DNA of 64,000 nt. Source: Monarcha castaneiventris obscurior (Eukaryota > Chordata > Aves > Passeriformes > Monarchidae). This document shows positions 34,001 to 46,500 of the stretch, one piece after another. A program made the position numbers and the translations under genes. Location of the stretch: NCBI GenBank assembly GCA_026261815.1, contig JAMPIT010000481.1, positions 4,711,501-4,775,500 of the forward strand, read 5' to 3'. Positions within the stretch are counted from its first letter, which is position 1. Each line of letters starts with the position of its first letter. The notes below the pieces were generated by a model that saw nothing but the letters and a program-made list of their open reading frames with translations, did no database searches and had not been told where the DNA came from.

Positions 34001-37000
34001 ACAAAAAGAAAGGGAGAAAAAGAAGAATAAAACCATACTGTCTTAGCAAAGCATTGCTTAGGCCAGGGTCAGACATGGCCCCCTGCAGAGGCTCCTCTTC
34101 CATCTGAGAAAAAAGGTGATTTTCGAGCCATAAATCGCAGAAGGAAAGTAAGGATTTGACAAAGGAAACCAGACTGCTTAATTTTAAGGAAATGAGCAGT
34201 TTCAATAAACTCCATAGACCCTGGCCACATGTTGAACATCATGCAGGGCCCTGCTTTTCTACGGCTACAATAAAAAAAGTGCTTTTCTGGAGACCTGTTG
34301 CAGACAATGCTCCCTTCTGGCAGTGCAGCCCCCGCTCGTGCTCCCTCCCACACGTGGCATGTGCCTCTGTGTGTTTGCAGATGCACCTCTCTCTCATTTA
34401 TATTTATATTTATTTGCCTCAACAGCGTGGGCAGAAACTGAATCCAGAGATTTTGGCTCCTCCAGCTCCGCTTTGCAGCTCTTTTATCTCATTCCTGAGC
34501 CTTCCTCACAAGGAGCTGGGATGCCGCAGCCACGTGATTTTGAGTGGAATTAGGGAAAAAAGAGAAACTCTGGACCTCAGGAAGGGGCCTCACTCTGCCC
34601 ATCCCTTGGATTGCACCTCAAAAATCCCAGGGTGGCATTTCTGAGAGGCTCCAACTCTGATCCAAGCAACATCATTTGTAACAAACCATTAATGGAGAAC
34701 AGTGGCCTGACCCAAAACTTATTAAAATAGACATCATGAAAAATATATGGGAATTGAAAAGTCGAAGTGAACCAGTGGTTGTAGACACAATAAAAAAGCC
34801 TTTGAAAATGCCCTAAAGCCAAATACATATTTTCAAAACTGCAAGTTTTACCCATTTTTTTCTTGGAAGAAAAAAATCTCTCTATGACCTTAGGGCACAA
34901 CAAATATATTAGGCATAGATCATTTCTAAGTGTTTTTGGCCTTTGTTAGGGAAACATCAATTTTTGCTGTTTGCAAGTACATTTTTTGGCCACACACAAA
35001 CCTCCTGCCTCACCCAAAAACATCCTTTTGTTTCTTTCCTTATTCTTAAACGACAAAACTTTTGAAAAACCCCAACACTGCAAACACTCAGGTACGAGAC
35101 CACGGCAGTGCTGGAAGTCAGCAGGGCCGGGGCTGCTCCGTGGTGTTCCCTTGGGCACACACAGCCAGGGCTGGCTCTGACCCACTGGGAGGGCAGCCAG
35201 CCCTTCTCCAAACCCCTGGAAACTCGGGGAGTGCAGATCCAAGCTCATAAACCCTGCTCTCCATCAGATGGGTGACGCAGGGCTCAGCCCTTGCCAGCGC
35301 AGGCACCTGGCTGGGGCTGCCCTGGAGCTCTGGCAGAGCAAACCTGCCCAAAACACCACACAGAACTCCCCAAAAAGCACCTTTTGTACCTGACTCCTGC
35401 CCTGCTCAGCGTTCTTGGTAGCAACAAGATGAATAAACTGGGTGGAATGGCCTGAAAACTGCTGAGGGTGAAATAAGTGAAAGCAAATTCATAAATACTT
35501 CCAAAGTTCTGAAAATGAGGCACTTCTGGTCCATTTTTTTTCCCATCACAGGCTTTTATCACTCACGTTTTTGCATTTTAGGGTGAGATTCTCTGTTTTC
35601 ATCAAGGTGAGATTTTAGAAAGAACACAACAAGCGGGCTCTTTTCTGGGGAGAAAAGTCTGGGGCTGCTCCTCAAGGCTGGGGTATCCCAAATGTTCCTT
35701 TTCCTGCTGGCTGGCTCTGGGAGAGGAGGTTTTTGCACAAAGGTGGCCACTCCAGCCCCAAATGTCACTTCAGAGATGCTGCTTTGGTGTAACTTTGGTC
35801 AGCACCAAATCAGCTCTGGAAGCTTCTGCCTCCAGCACAGCACATCAGTGTGACAATGCCATCCCAAAAAATCCAACCTCGGGCACAACCCTTGCAGCTT
35901 TTCCCAAAAAACTTCTCAAACCTATCAACAGTCACAGAGTCAGGAGCAACCCTTCACCAACAGATTGCTTGGCTCCATCTTTAAAACACCACGACAAAAA
36001 TAGGCTCAAACTGCTCAAAAGTCCCATTTTAAACAGAAAAGACAATAGTCCAAGCTCAGAGTGAGGCTTATCAGGGCTCCCAGCGAGGGCACAAACTCCT
36101 CTCTCCACGTGGGAAGCAGATGAGGGATATTTGGCTCAGCCCTTTGCCCAGGACAAATAAATTAACAAATAAATAAATTCCCAATCACACCCGGAATCTT
36201 TAACAGCTTCTCAGTGAAAATCGGCGTTTTTTGTAAAGGGCTATGTAAGCGCGGTAGGGAAAAGCTGGGAAATTCCTAATGAGAGAAATTCCTTCTGTAA
36301 ATACCTCTCAGGAAGAGAGTGGAAAACAAAGCCTTCAAATGGCTAATACATAAATAAACCAACACCCTATAACCACTTGAAATCGGCTTTTCAAACTTTT
36401 TAAAATACTGCTGATGAGCTTAAAATGAAAGAAAACAGCCTTGCAAGAAAAAATACACTTTTAAAAAACCTGTTTGTCTAATAGAGAAGCTGCTTCTCTA
36501 ATTAAGCAATTAAAGCTCAGCAAGGCAGGCGTTATCATCACACAAAGGTCATTTCAAATGAAGAGGAGATGAAAAACGCTGTTGTTGGAGAGTTTTGTGA
36601 ACGATCTCCTTTTGATTGGTGGCTGCTGGTTTGAAAGGAGCGGAGAATTACTCGACAGAGTGTTTGGATTGTCTTCAGCTCCGAGTCAGCCCTGGGGATG
36701 CCAGGGTCTGCTCCCGGGGCTGGCACAGCTCCCGCTGGATTCTGCAGCATCCATTCCCTCCTTCCCCTTCCAGTGCAAATCACACGGAGCCAAGCCCAGG
36801 GAAGCGGTGCTGGGGTCACACCTGAGGCAGCCACAAGGCAAAGAACGCAGCCACCGTGCCCGGGATGCCCCGAGCCTCGGGGCTGCCCTGCCCTGGGGAT
36901 GCTTCAGCCCTACACTGCAGCAAACCCGACTTTATCCCACGGATATCAAAGGAAAAAGGAAGCCCAGGCTGAGGCCGGGGGACCTGAACAGGTTTAAATA

Positions 37001-40000
37001 GATCTGATGTGATAATTAAGGTCCAGTGAGGGATTTGGGGGAAAGAGGAGGGACGAAACATAAAAACAATTTCCACCTTTATTTTAAGTTCTTTTGACAG
37101 ATGGGAATATTTTCTGTTATGCTACTTGTGGTTTGGGTAATGAGATTAGGCCTTGCATAGCAGGAAGCAGAATTAACTTTGTTTACTTAAAGTGACACCG
37201 TCAGCTTGGAAAATCACATTTCCATCTGAAATGCAGTGCCTGCTATCATTACAAATAACCCTTGAGATCATGATAACTAAAGGAGATTAGAGATGAAAAG
37301 AACATGTTTCTCCCTCTCTTTTTTATTTTTTTAGATATACTTGGATCACTCTGTGCAGCTCAGAGCACTCCCTGCAGCAGAGTCCCCACATCTCCCTGTG
37401 CTCCTGTCCCCTTGTGCTGCTCAAGGTGCAGGAGGGAGCAACAGGCTGGGGGTGAGAGGGAAAAGGGACCAAAGCCCAGCTGCCTCTGGCTGATCTCAGG
37501 CATCCTGAAAAATACCTCCCTAAAGGCAATTGGTGTGGCCAGAAAAAAAAAAAAAACATCCCAGCAGCACTTTAAAATGCATTTAACATCGGGTATATAA
37601 CAAAATTAAATTTAAAAACCCGAAGACTGGAATTTTTAGAAGCTGGCTGATTCTAAAAGCCCCTTAGCACTGGCCCCTGAGTGACTTCCACTGGAGGGGC
37701 TATAAAAGGGCTGAGGGGTGTTAGCTGCTGCTGCATCACACAGGCAGCAGGATCCTTGGGGAGGGAAGGAGAGGAGAGGGAAAGGCTTTCCAAAAGGATA
37801 TTTCCTAAATAACCAGCTGAAGCACTGGAATGTGCACGAGTTAAATGAGCACATCCACCACGGAGAACTGCACGGGGATGGGGTGTCCTGTGTCCTCTCT
37901 GCTGTTCCTACAACACTCATCCCAGCCCGGGTGACAATAACCCCAGAAAGGGATGGGGATGGGGACACCGAGGGTGCTCCGGGTGCTGCTCCCTCCTCCG
38001 GCAGCCCCAGCCAAGCACGGGGATTTGTCCTGGTGGTGTTTGCTGTGCTGGGACCCTGGCAGTGTTCACACAGCCAGGAAATGCCTCCTCTCTGGCACAG
38101 CCACTGCTGCTTCATGTCAGCAAGAGTGACAGGTAACGAGCAAAATCTGAGCCCAGCGCAGAGATGGATCCAAAATATATAAATAACCAATTAAGAGAAA
38201 ATATTAATAAAAATATTGTAACAGATCCCAATCTGCTGCTGAGTACCAATTGCCAGTAATAATCTCTATGGTAACTGAACTCTCTTTGGCCTCTCTCTGT
38301 ATGCAACTAGTGTTTTATGGGTTTTTTTTTTTTCCCTTCCCCTATTTTCATGGAAAGTTTTCAAAACTGGTTTAAATATTATGATATTTTCCTCCTCAAG
38401 TGCTAAGTGGGAGAAGTATTGACTTTGTGTCAGTCTCTAAGCAGATTTTCCCTTCCTTACACGACTGCCTTAGAGGTGAGTTTTGGGAGGGCACTGACTG
38501 GAAGTTCTGTTCAAGCACAAAATAGGCGAGGGAGGTTTTCCAAATCTAAGAGGTTAAAACATTGCCCAGCAACAGATAAACTGACTGGGAAGAAAGAAAA
38601 AATTTACTATGTAAAGATATTGCTTTCAGTAGCTGGGGAAACTCTACTTTTCTTTGGTGTTTTTTATTGTTACCTGGCTGCACTTGTCTCCTCTTGCCAG
38701 CTGCTCTCTCGTAATCCCAGCAGCATTTTCTGGGCTCTGGGTGTTCCCCTTGCCCAGGCTGCTCCTGCTGTGGCTGCTGGATCCAAAGGAAGGCATTGCC
38801 TTCGGAAGCAGCATCACTCAGTAAATATTTGTTGTGTTGCATCACAGCCAAGGAGGAAGGTTTGAAGGGAGAACATGCACAATCCTGTGAAAACTCTTCT
38901 TGTGTGCACATGAGTTTTACTCAGCTTCTCCTCACTATAGCACAAATGATTATAACAGTTTTACAGTGGAAGCATCAGACCTTTATTCAGTCTGGCTTTT
39001 TTAACTGTAACTTGGTTATGGCAAGAGATCCCCAATGAGAGAGTTTGGAACTAGGTGCAACCTATGAGTGAAGAGGTGATCTTAAATTCCGTTTTGAAAA
39101 ACTTCAGAAAGGGCCATGGGAGCAGCCCTCCCTTTTTGTCTTTAAAGCTTGGGTTTCTGAGACAGAGAACATTTAGGTGCTGAAGGATCGTGTAAAATCC
39201 CTGTGCAAGTTCATGTCTGGAGGTGCTGGATAAATCAGAGCCATTCTGCAACTCCTGCTCCTTTATACAACAGCCCAAACCAAGTCCTTGGAGCTGAAGT
39301 TGTGGAGTGGTCTGAAAAGATGGAGCTGGATTCAGATCCAGATCTGAATTTCCTAGTGGTTGCCTGTCTTCCATCTGTTTGTATTTGGATGTCTCTTAGG
39401 ATATAAGCAGCAGTTCTGGAGTGTCACACATGAATAAAGTGGATAATTATAAAATTAAAAGATATAACGTGCTTCTAGGGGAGATAAGACTACAATTAAA
39501 GAGTATAAACAAAGCTGAGTCTGATGTTCAGACTGATATATTTATTCATTAAATGTAATAACATAAACAAGACTATTAACTGTCATATTTTAATGATACT
39601 GTACCCTGCAAAACATACTCAGGAAAAAGTCCTATTGACTTCAATAGCAATGCCACATAAATTTAAATCATGGCTGCAGTAAAACAAAATGTCATCGTCC
39701 TTACTGAAGATTATTTGTTGTAAATATCCCAAAATGTTAAAAAAACACAAACCTGTAACTCACTGAACTAGGGCTGAGCTCCAATGTTTTATCTGTAAAT
39801 CTGAAGAAAGCCAGTGGGGAATGCAGAAACCTGTTCCCCAGATAACTGAAATTCAGTATTCCCAAGAGGGGAAAGCAGCCAGGCAAAGCTGCTGTCTATC
39901 CCATGTCTCTCTGGAAAACACTGGACATATTTTTGCCCAGGAGATGGCAAAATTTGAGCAAATGTCACTTCATATCAGCAGTGTTAAGATCAGATTCTGA

Positions 40001-40359
40001 CCTTTTTAAATATTGTTAACAGTCAGCAAGAGAGGAAGCCTTACAGCAAAAAATTTCTAGCTGGAAAATATGCAATAACTTGCTTGGGGTAAGTAAAAAG
40101 CCAGTCTGGAAGGAAAAAAAAGGGTTCCAAGAATTCTCCCTTGCTGCAACAGCATCAGTGTCAAGAAGATGCAAAACGGGACCACTTGGAGTCACAACAA
40201 TTCATCCCCCTGTGCACAGCCCCTGCTCACCCAGGGCACCCGGCAGGGCACAGGCAGCTCTGGTGTGAACAGCACACACAGAGGTGACCTTCCAAGGGGC
40301 CTCAGCCCAAATCTGTGACCTGCACTGAACTGTGAATGATGATGTCAAACGTTTCCTTG

Positions 40360-40500
40360 CAGAACCCCTCATTAAATTCCCTGGCGCCGCCGCTCGCTCA
40401 GCGTCACTTGAAGTGCCGAGAAAACGAGCGCTCGCTGTGCCATGGCAAAGGCCATTGGTTGCCTCTTTACTGAGCCTCATACATATGGTGAAAACATATT
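40360..40500. promoter_or_regulatory. Candidate conserved non-coding element
   Basis: Contains several CpGs (GGCGCCGCCGCTCGCTCAGCG and an ACGAGCGCTCGC palindrome-like stretch), a CCATTGG inverted CCAAT box next to GCCATGGC, and ATTAAATT/CTAATTACTT homeodomain cores, in a CpG-poor neighbourhood. Retained CpGs may mean an unmethylated regulatory element. No exon can be supported. Confidence 0.3.
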
Positions 40501-40926
40501 GACTAATTACTTGCCATTTTCAAAAACTGAAACCACTCCAAAGCCAGGCCCAGGATAATAGAACAAGATAGAGAAGGGAGAGTAAGGACTGGGAGAACGG
40601 GGAGGGGGAACAGCTCAACTCTGTGGCTGCTCATCCCTTATTCAACATCTGCTTTGAAATATGCAGAGGAACAACATCTCCCTGCTCCAAACTGCTTAAT
40701 GAAAACCGGGAAATTAATGCACCTGATTAGTACAGCTGTTCCAAACAGAGACTGGCTGAAGTTCACACACAGAATCAGACCCAGCCTGCTCCCACGCAGG
40801 AGCCTCCCAAGCCTGGGATTCAGCTCTGTGCTGCTCGATTTCCCAATTTCCCAGTTTTCCAGGGTTCTGGGAAGTGCCCTAAAGAGGCAGGGAGAGCCCT
40901 GGGCCATGGTGATGAAGCACTTTGAG

Positions 40927-40977
40927 GGAGATGGATTAAAGGGAGAGATGGATTAAAGGGAGAGATGGATTAAAGGG
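40927..40977. repeat. 17-bp tandem repeat x3
   Basis: ATGGATTAAAGGGAGAG recurs with period 17: ATGGATTAAA starts at 40,931, 40,948 and 40,965. The copies are essentially perfect. It lies in non-coding sequence and shows no function. Confidence 0.9.
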
Positions 40978-42905
40978 GTCAGTGTGGAGCCAGAGTCACT
41001 GAGACACAATTCCCATTTCAGTTTTCCAAGCAGTCCCTGCCAGCATGGAGCCCCTGACAGGATCCCCTGAGCACAGCCTTCTCAGGAGCCTTTTTAGTGC
41101 CATCTCACTGCCAACACCTCCCAGTCCTGACAAACCAGTCCACTCAGCTGATGAGGAATCTTCCCTAAGTAGTGGGACGAACGTTTGACAAGTTAATTTC
41201 AAGGTAGCTCATGGAGTAGAAGCAACAGAGAGCTACACAACTGTAAAAAAAGAGAAATGTTGCTGGATAAATTCTGCCAGTAATGGATGTGTAACAGAAA
41301 ATACACTTAAAATTCAAGCTCTTTGTATTAGAAGACAGGCTCTTTGGTTTTGAAGCAGGAATTGTGAGGGCTCGCTGGAGCTGGGGTTAACAGGAGTACA
41401 ATTACTGCTATTAGAGTTTTATGATTATGAAACTTGTGCTCCTGTATCCCCAATTTAGAAATAATAGGAAATGCTACGGATGACTTTTAAAAAAATCAAG
41501 ACAATTTATATTAAAAAAAAAATCAATAATTATTCCCTTTTATTTTTCCTTTAAATCATCCACACAATAGAAATCAGAGACCTGAATAGGATGCCTAAAG
41601 TTAATGGCATTATTAGACAGAGAAAAAAAGGAAGAGTGATCAAAAGTTTGACCCATTTACCAAAAAGTTCAGTCTGTAGAATCTTGCTATTCTACCAGTT
41701 ATTATTTTTTTCAAATTCAAGATAACTCTCAAACCATGTTTGGAGGTTAGATGCAGTCATAAGCAGAGACTCGGAGCAATTTTTAAACATTTCTATTGTA
41801 TTGGAGTTGCTATTTTAGAAAGGCATAAATAATCTGATACCTTTCATAAAAGTTTCAGAAGAAGTTTCATTTTTCAGCTTATAAACTAAAAATAAAACAC
41901 TAGAAATGATTGATTTTCCGTTAAGGCAACCGTGAGCCTGAGCTGAGAACACCACTGGTAAAGTCCTAGTGAAACTCATGGAAGAATTCCCAGATATTGT
42001 TCATATTGTTTTTCATCCCTGTCCTAAGGTAAAACCCTGGGTCGATCATCACAATTTTGCCCCAGTAGCAGAAATGGGAAGGTTTAACAGACCCACTGCT
42101 CTCCAGGGAGTGGGCAGAACTTTGTCCCAGTGACTTTTGAAAAGCAGTTTGCAAATCTTCAAATCCTGCAGGTGTGAGAGCTTCTTTCCCTGCTCCCGTG
42201 GAGTTCCACCTCAACTTTCCCCAAAAGCCTGGGCAAACAGCTCAGTTCTACATAGAAGCAATGAACAGAAACTCTATTTTTTTTTTTTTTCTTTTTCTTT
42301 TTGTTCAAGTCACTCCCAGGGCAGTGGAGCCTTCCCTGGGCAGCCGAGGAGCCGCTCCCTCTGTCCCGGGGGAGGCAGGAACAGTCCATCGTTAGGGGCT
42401 AACAAGTTCTTTTCATGCCTTTTTTCTTTCCAGTCAGGGGTTTTTTAAACTTCCTGGCAGTTTCCCAGCAGTGAGAGCCCTGATGGAGCCCTGAGCGCCC
42501 TGCGGGAGGGATGAGGGAGCCGGGATCACTCATGTGAATTTCCTTTGGACGCTCTGGTCCCTCTTGGAGCATCCAGGCTTTTCCCGGTGTTTAATCCCTA
42601 TGTACAGCCTTGGCTGCAAAAGCGCTCAGTGAAGCCAACCAGGGAGTGCCTGCCATGCCTGAGAGTGGCACACAATGGGCCGGGAATGCCCGAGATCCCT
42701 CCCGCTCCTGCTTTTCCCGTTGCTGAGCACAGCCCATCACTCGTGTCACAAGCAGGGGCTGGGAGGAAAGGCCAGTGCATTAAGACAGAGCATAATTGTC
42801 ATCTCTGAGTTTCTGACATTAATCGTTTTACTTAAAGAAGCCAGTGGAATGGTTTTTTTTGTGTCCCCCCCACCTCAAGTGACAACACCCAGGAGATAGT
42901 CTGGA

Positions 42906-42942
42906 TAAAAAAAAAATAAAAATAAAATTAAAAAAAAAAAAG
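42906..42942. repeat. A-rich low-complexity run
   Basis: A runs separated by single or double Ts across 37 bases. Could be an old poly-A tail, but no SINE, LINE or processed gene could be recognized next to it. Confidence 0.8.
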
Positions 42943-43059
42943 GCTCAAAATTTTTTGCTAATTAAAAGTAATGTGTTTTCCCATTTTTTGGCAATTTGAT
43001 AACACAAAACACTTACTTGGGGGCCACAGGGGGAAACAAACTGAGACGGATAAAAAATG

Positions 43060-43540
43060 TTTTGTGTTCATCCAAGCAAGACTATGTTAATGCACATTAT
43101 CCCATTAATGCACATCAACATCGGGAATAAGCGCGCCAATGCAAGCAAGAAGCATACACTTATCATCATTTGATAACATGTTTAATGACAGATTGACGGT
43201 TGATTTGCAAATGTGAACTGGCATCAATGTTGCTAACTTCAGCTTCTGCCGCCTCCTCTGCTATGCCAGCATATTTATGTGCATAATTTGATTTCGCAGC
43301 CACACTGTTAGTACATTTTTAATATTAACTATGCAAGAACAGACAGCCGAACTTAAGTTGCACTGATGGTTTGAGTTCATTAGATTGAAAAAGATGGGCA
43401 ATGCTGACAAAGATGGAGATGGCAGCGCAACATCAAAGAGGCAACACTTAACAAACACACTCCATTTTGAACAAACCGAACTAACACATTTCATGTTGTC
43501 GGCTGCAGCAGAGCCCTTATGTACAACAGCAAGAAAAAAA
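43060..43540. promoter_or_regulatory. Candidate conserved non-coding element, the strongest in the window
   Basis: About 480 bases of non-repetitive sequence with repeated TTAATGCACAT words (about 43,090 and 43,105), a perfect ATTTGCAAAT octamer palindrome at 43,203-43,212, TTTAATGACAG and TGATTGACGG-like PBX/MEIS-type words, TATGCAAG and further ATTA cores. No frame has domain features. This motif density is typical of developmental enhancers. The claim rests on texture, not on any comparison. Confidence 0.35.
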
Positions 43541-46500
43541 TATGCTCCTGCCCTGGGCATGCTGACAGCAGCTCTGCGAGGAGCTCAGCAGGCCCCTGGC
43601 CACAGAGCTGGGAGATATTTCACTCGTTCCTTGCAGGTAAAGCGCTGATTCTGAGCTGACGGCCGAGTGACAACAGCAGAACTCAGCGGCCCTGCACTGG
43701 AGTTGCTCCTGATTTACACCAGGGTGAGGCAGAGCCCGTCCCCACTCTCCTCCCAGCGCTGCCTTTCCACAGCTGGGATTCTTTATGATGAATAATAAAG
43801 AGATTTTGCTGAGAGCTCAGCTCCTGCACGAACAGAGCTGCAAGTTCAGAAGCCTCACGCTGCGAGGGGTGGGATGTCCTTCCCATGTCCCCAGAGCCAG
43901 GACCCAGCACTGACACTCCTGGTGACTGCCTCTCCTCTGGGATCTTGGGCAATCCAGCTCTGCTCTGGAGAGAACACGTAGCAATGAGCTGGGAGGAGAA
44001 TATTTCATCCTCTGCTCACATTAATGTCTGGGCATATCCTGCATCTAGTATGAATTTGCTTGTTGTGCTGCAATATATAATAAATTTGAGACAGCAGCTT
44101 TATGGTGCACGTTGTAATTTTCACTTTTATGCTACAAACTGACCATCCTCAGGATTCTGACCGTATAACCCGAGCCACTGCGGGCAGGATATAACATCAG
44201 CACCTCTGAAGCATGGGCAAACCATGATTTAGACACACAATTAGATGGACCAGGTCCTGAGCAATTCTCAGCTGCCTGAATTACTGCTGAACAGCCTAAT
44301 AAACATATAGCACACAGGCCCCTGCTCTGCAGAGCTTTTAAGAATGTTCTTAAGTTTGTCCCTAATCAGCAAAGCAACTCTTACAATTGCTGCTACTCAG
44401 AGATTACTCCTGGACCAGAATCCCATGGTGCTTGGACCACTGCTGCTGATCCCCCCAGGGAGTGCTGGACAAGGCCAGGGTCATTAGGAAGCTGTGATTA
44501 AATAATCAACATAAAGAGTAGATTATTGAATTTAATCCTGGAAACGCTTGCCAGGGTGGGACACTGAGTAAGGGAGCACGAAAGGATCTTCATCAATCTG
44601 GACCAGGCAGCAGCAGGAGGGTTCCTGGTGCCCCTGCCCTGCTGGCAGCTCCTGAGCCAGTGCCTCCTGCCAGGATGCTGCCCTGGAAAACTGCTTCCTT
44701 CGTTGTCTGCTGTGAAAGAAACCTGAAGCCTGCATTTCAGTAAAACCTCTTGTGGAGGTCTGTGCTCTTTTTACAGACACACCTGCATTGCAGGGAGAAA
44801 TAATCCTAATTCCTGGACATTTGGTTCAAGAAGCTGTTAAGCAGCTCCAGTGGCTGGTGCTGCACAGACCCCCAAAATGAGGAATATCTGAACAAACACC
44901 CTGGAGAACGTGGCACGTGTGCAGTTGGCTCTTTTTGAATCTGTGGATGCTTTAGGGTGCAAATCCCACAGCAAACACAGCGCTGTGAGGGTGCTGCACT
45001 GAGGGCAAGAGGATCTCTGACTTAGAAAGGCACCAAATAATTTCCAGTGACAGAGGGCACTGGGTAGATCTTGCTCATCCTAGTGAGGACACAAGAGATC
45101 TTGGAAGCTTTCTAAAGAGTGAAAGAACTAGAAAAAAGAAAGGAAAAAAAGGGCCAGCAGAGACAAGTGCAAGAATGAGGCCGTGCTCAGCTTATTTTGC
45201 TGTCTTTTAAGATAACACCAGATTATCAGTGGGTGTTCAGAGAGGCACAGGAGCAGCAGGGTGAGCCCTGAGAGCTCAGCAGCAGGGGAGGAGCTGGTCA
45301 GCCCCTACCCAGCCTCGATAATTGTCCTGTTAGCAGCCTCATGCTGCCTCCTCCTTACCTGGGCTGGAGCCCCAACTGGGAATAAAACCATTGGGAATAA
45401 AAACTCATGGTGGGAGAGGAGCTGTGGTCACTGCTCCCTCACGGTGGTGAGACAGCAGTAGGGACAAGAGCTGTCTGCAGGCTGTAGGAAGGCTCCCCCA
45501 CCCAGCCCTGGCCCAGCACGACCCTGCTGAGATGCTGGCACTGCAGAGAGGGCTCCTCAAGAGCTTCCAGCTCCACATTTCCCCCCAGGACTGCCCCAGC
45601 TGCTGCTGCTGTGCACGGCCAGCACCGGCTGCGGGGAGCTGCAGAGGACAGAGTGAGTGTGACACAGCTGGAGGCACCATTTGTTTGCTCAAGTCACAAT
45701 TATCTCTGCTACCACATTTGCGTCCTCGCTCTTGTCTCGTTTTAAGTAAGTTACAATTCTCCCACTCCTGTTACTGAGTAGATGCAGATGCCACTTTGTT
45801 CCGTGTGATTTATAGCCAGTAGCTAATGTTCAGTTATAATTCCCCATTTTAGACATGAAAAATAGCCTGTAATGCTCAACACAAGGGCCTCTCAACAATG
45901 ATATATAATTTAAAAATTAACACGAGGACAGAGGAGCCACGGGATTTTGAACTAGGGACTCTCTCATTCAAAGGTTAAATCTCTACAAGGTGAGCTAAAG
46001 GAATTAGTTGAGTTATTAAGTAAATGCCTCTGTTCTATTTTCCCAGTACATTAGCTGTTGCAGCCTTTTCCAGTTCAGTTGTGTTCTGCCCCAGCATGTT
46101 CAAAGTGCAAATGCTCGTGGCACTGTGTTCACACATTTGCTTTTTTTCAATGTCAAACAAACTGGAGCTGCTCTGAGCCAAAGGTCAAAGTGGAGGGTCC
46201 TTAAGGAAATCTCCTGGGAAATGATGTGATTGTTCTCATGTCTTTATTGTGTATAAAATCGGGCTTCATACGTGGCTCATCCTTTCCAAGCATCTTAAAA
46301 CTACAAATGAGTCATGACTCATTCCTGCAACACCTAAGTTATGTAAGTGGTCTTGCTAATTTACTGGAATATCTCGCATAACTAATCATTTCCAGGATCA
46401 AACTCTGAAGCCTCGGAAACCTCTGAGCTATGAAGAGCTCCTTTAGAAACAGAGAAGTTAAAACCCAACCTCACACAATGAGGCAAAAGCAGCACAGGGG

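Larger units (their letters stand above)
29939..40926. other. Non-coding stretch, no gene seen
   Basis: Unique sequence with the GTTT microsatellite and two candidate regulatory blocks (30,410 and 40,360). Frames up to 184 aa at 37,636-38,190 occur in a GC-rich patch on both strands and lack domain signatures. Confidence 0.65.

Noticed and set aside
23256..44923. Shared 15-bp word AGAACGTGGCACGTG near 23,256 and 44,905, both with a CACGTG E-box
   Set aside because: In a 64-kb window about two matches of 15 bases are expected by chance on both strands, and the flanks are unrelated.
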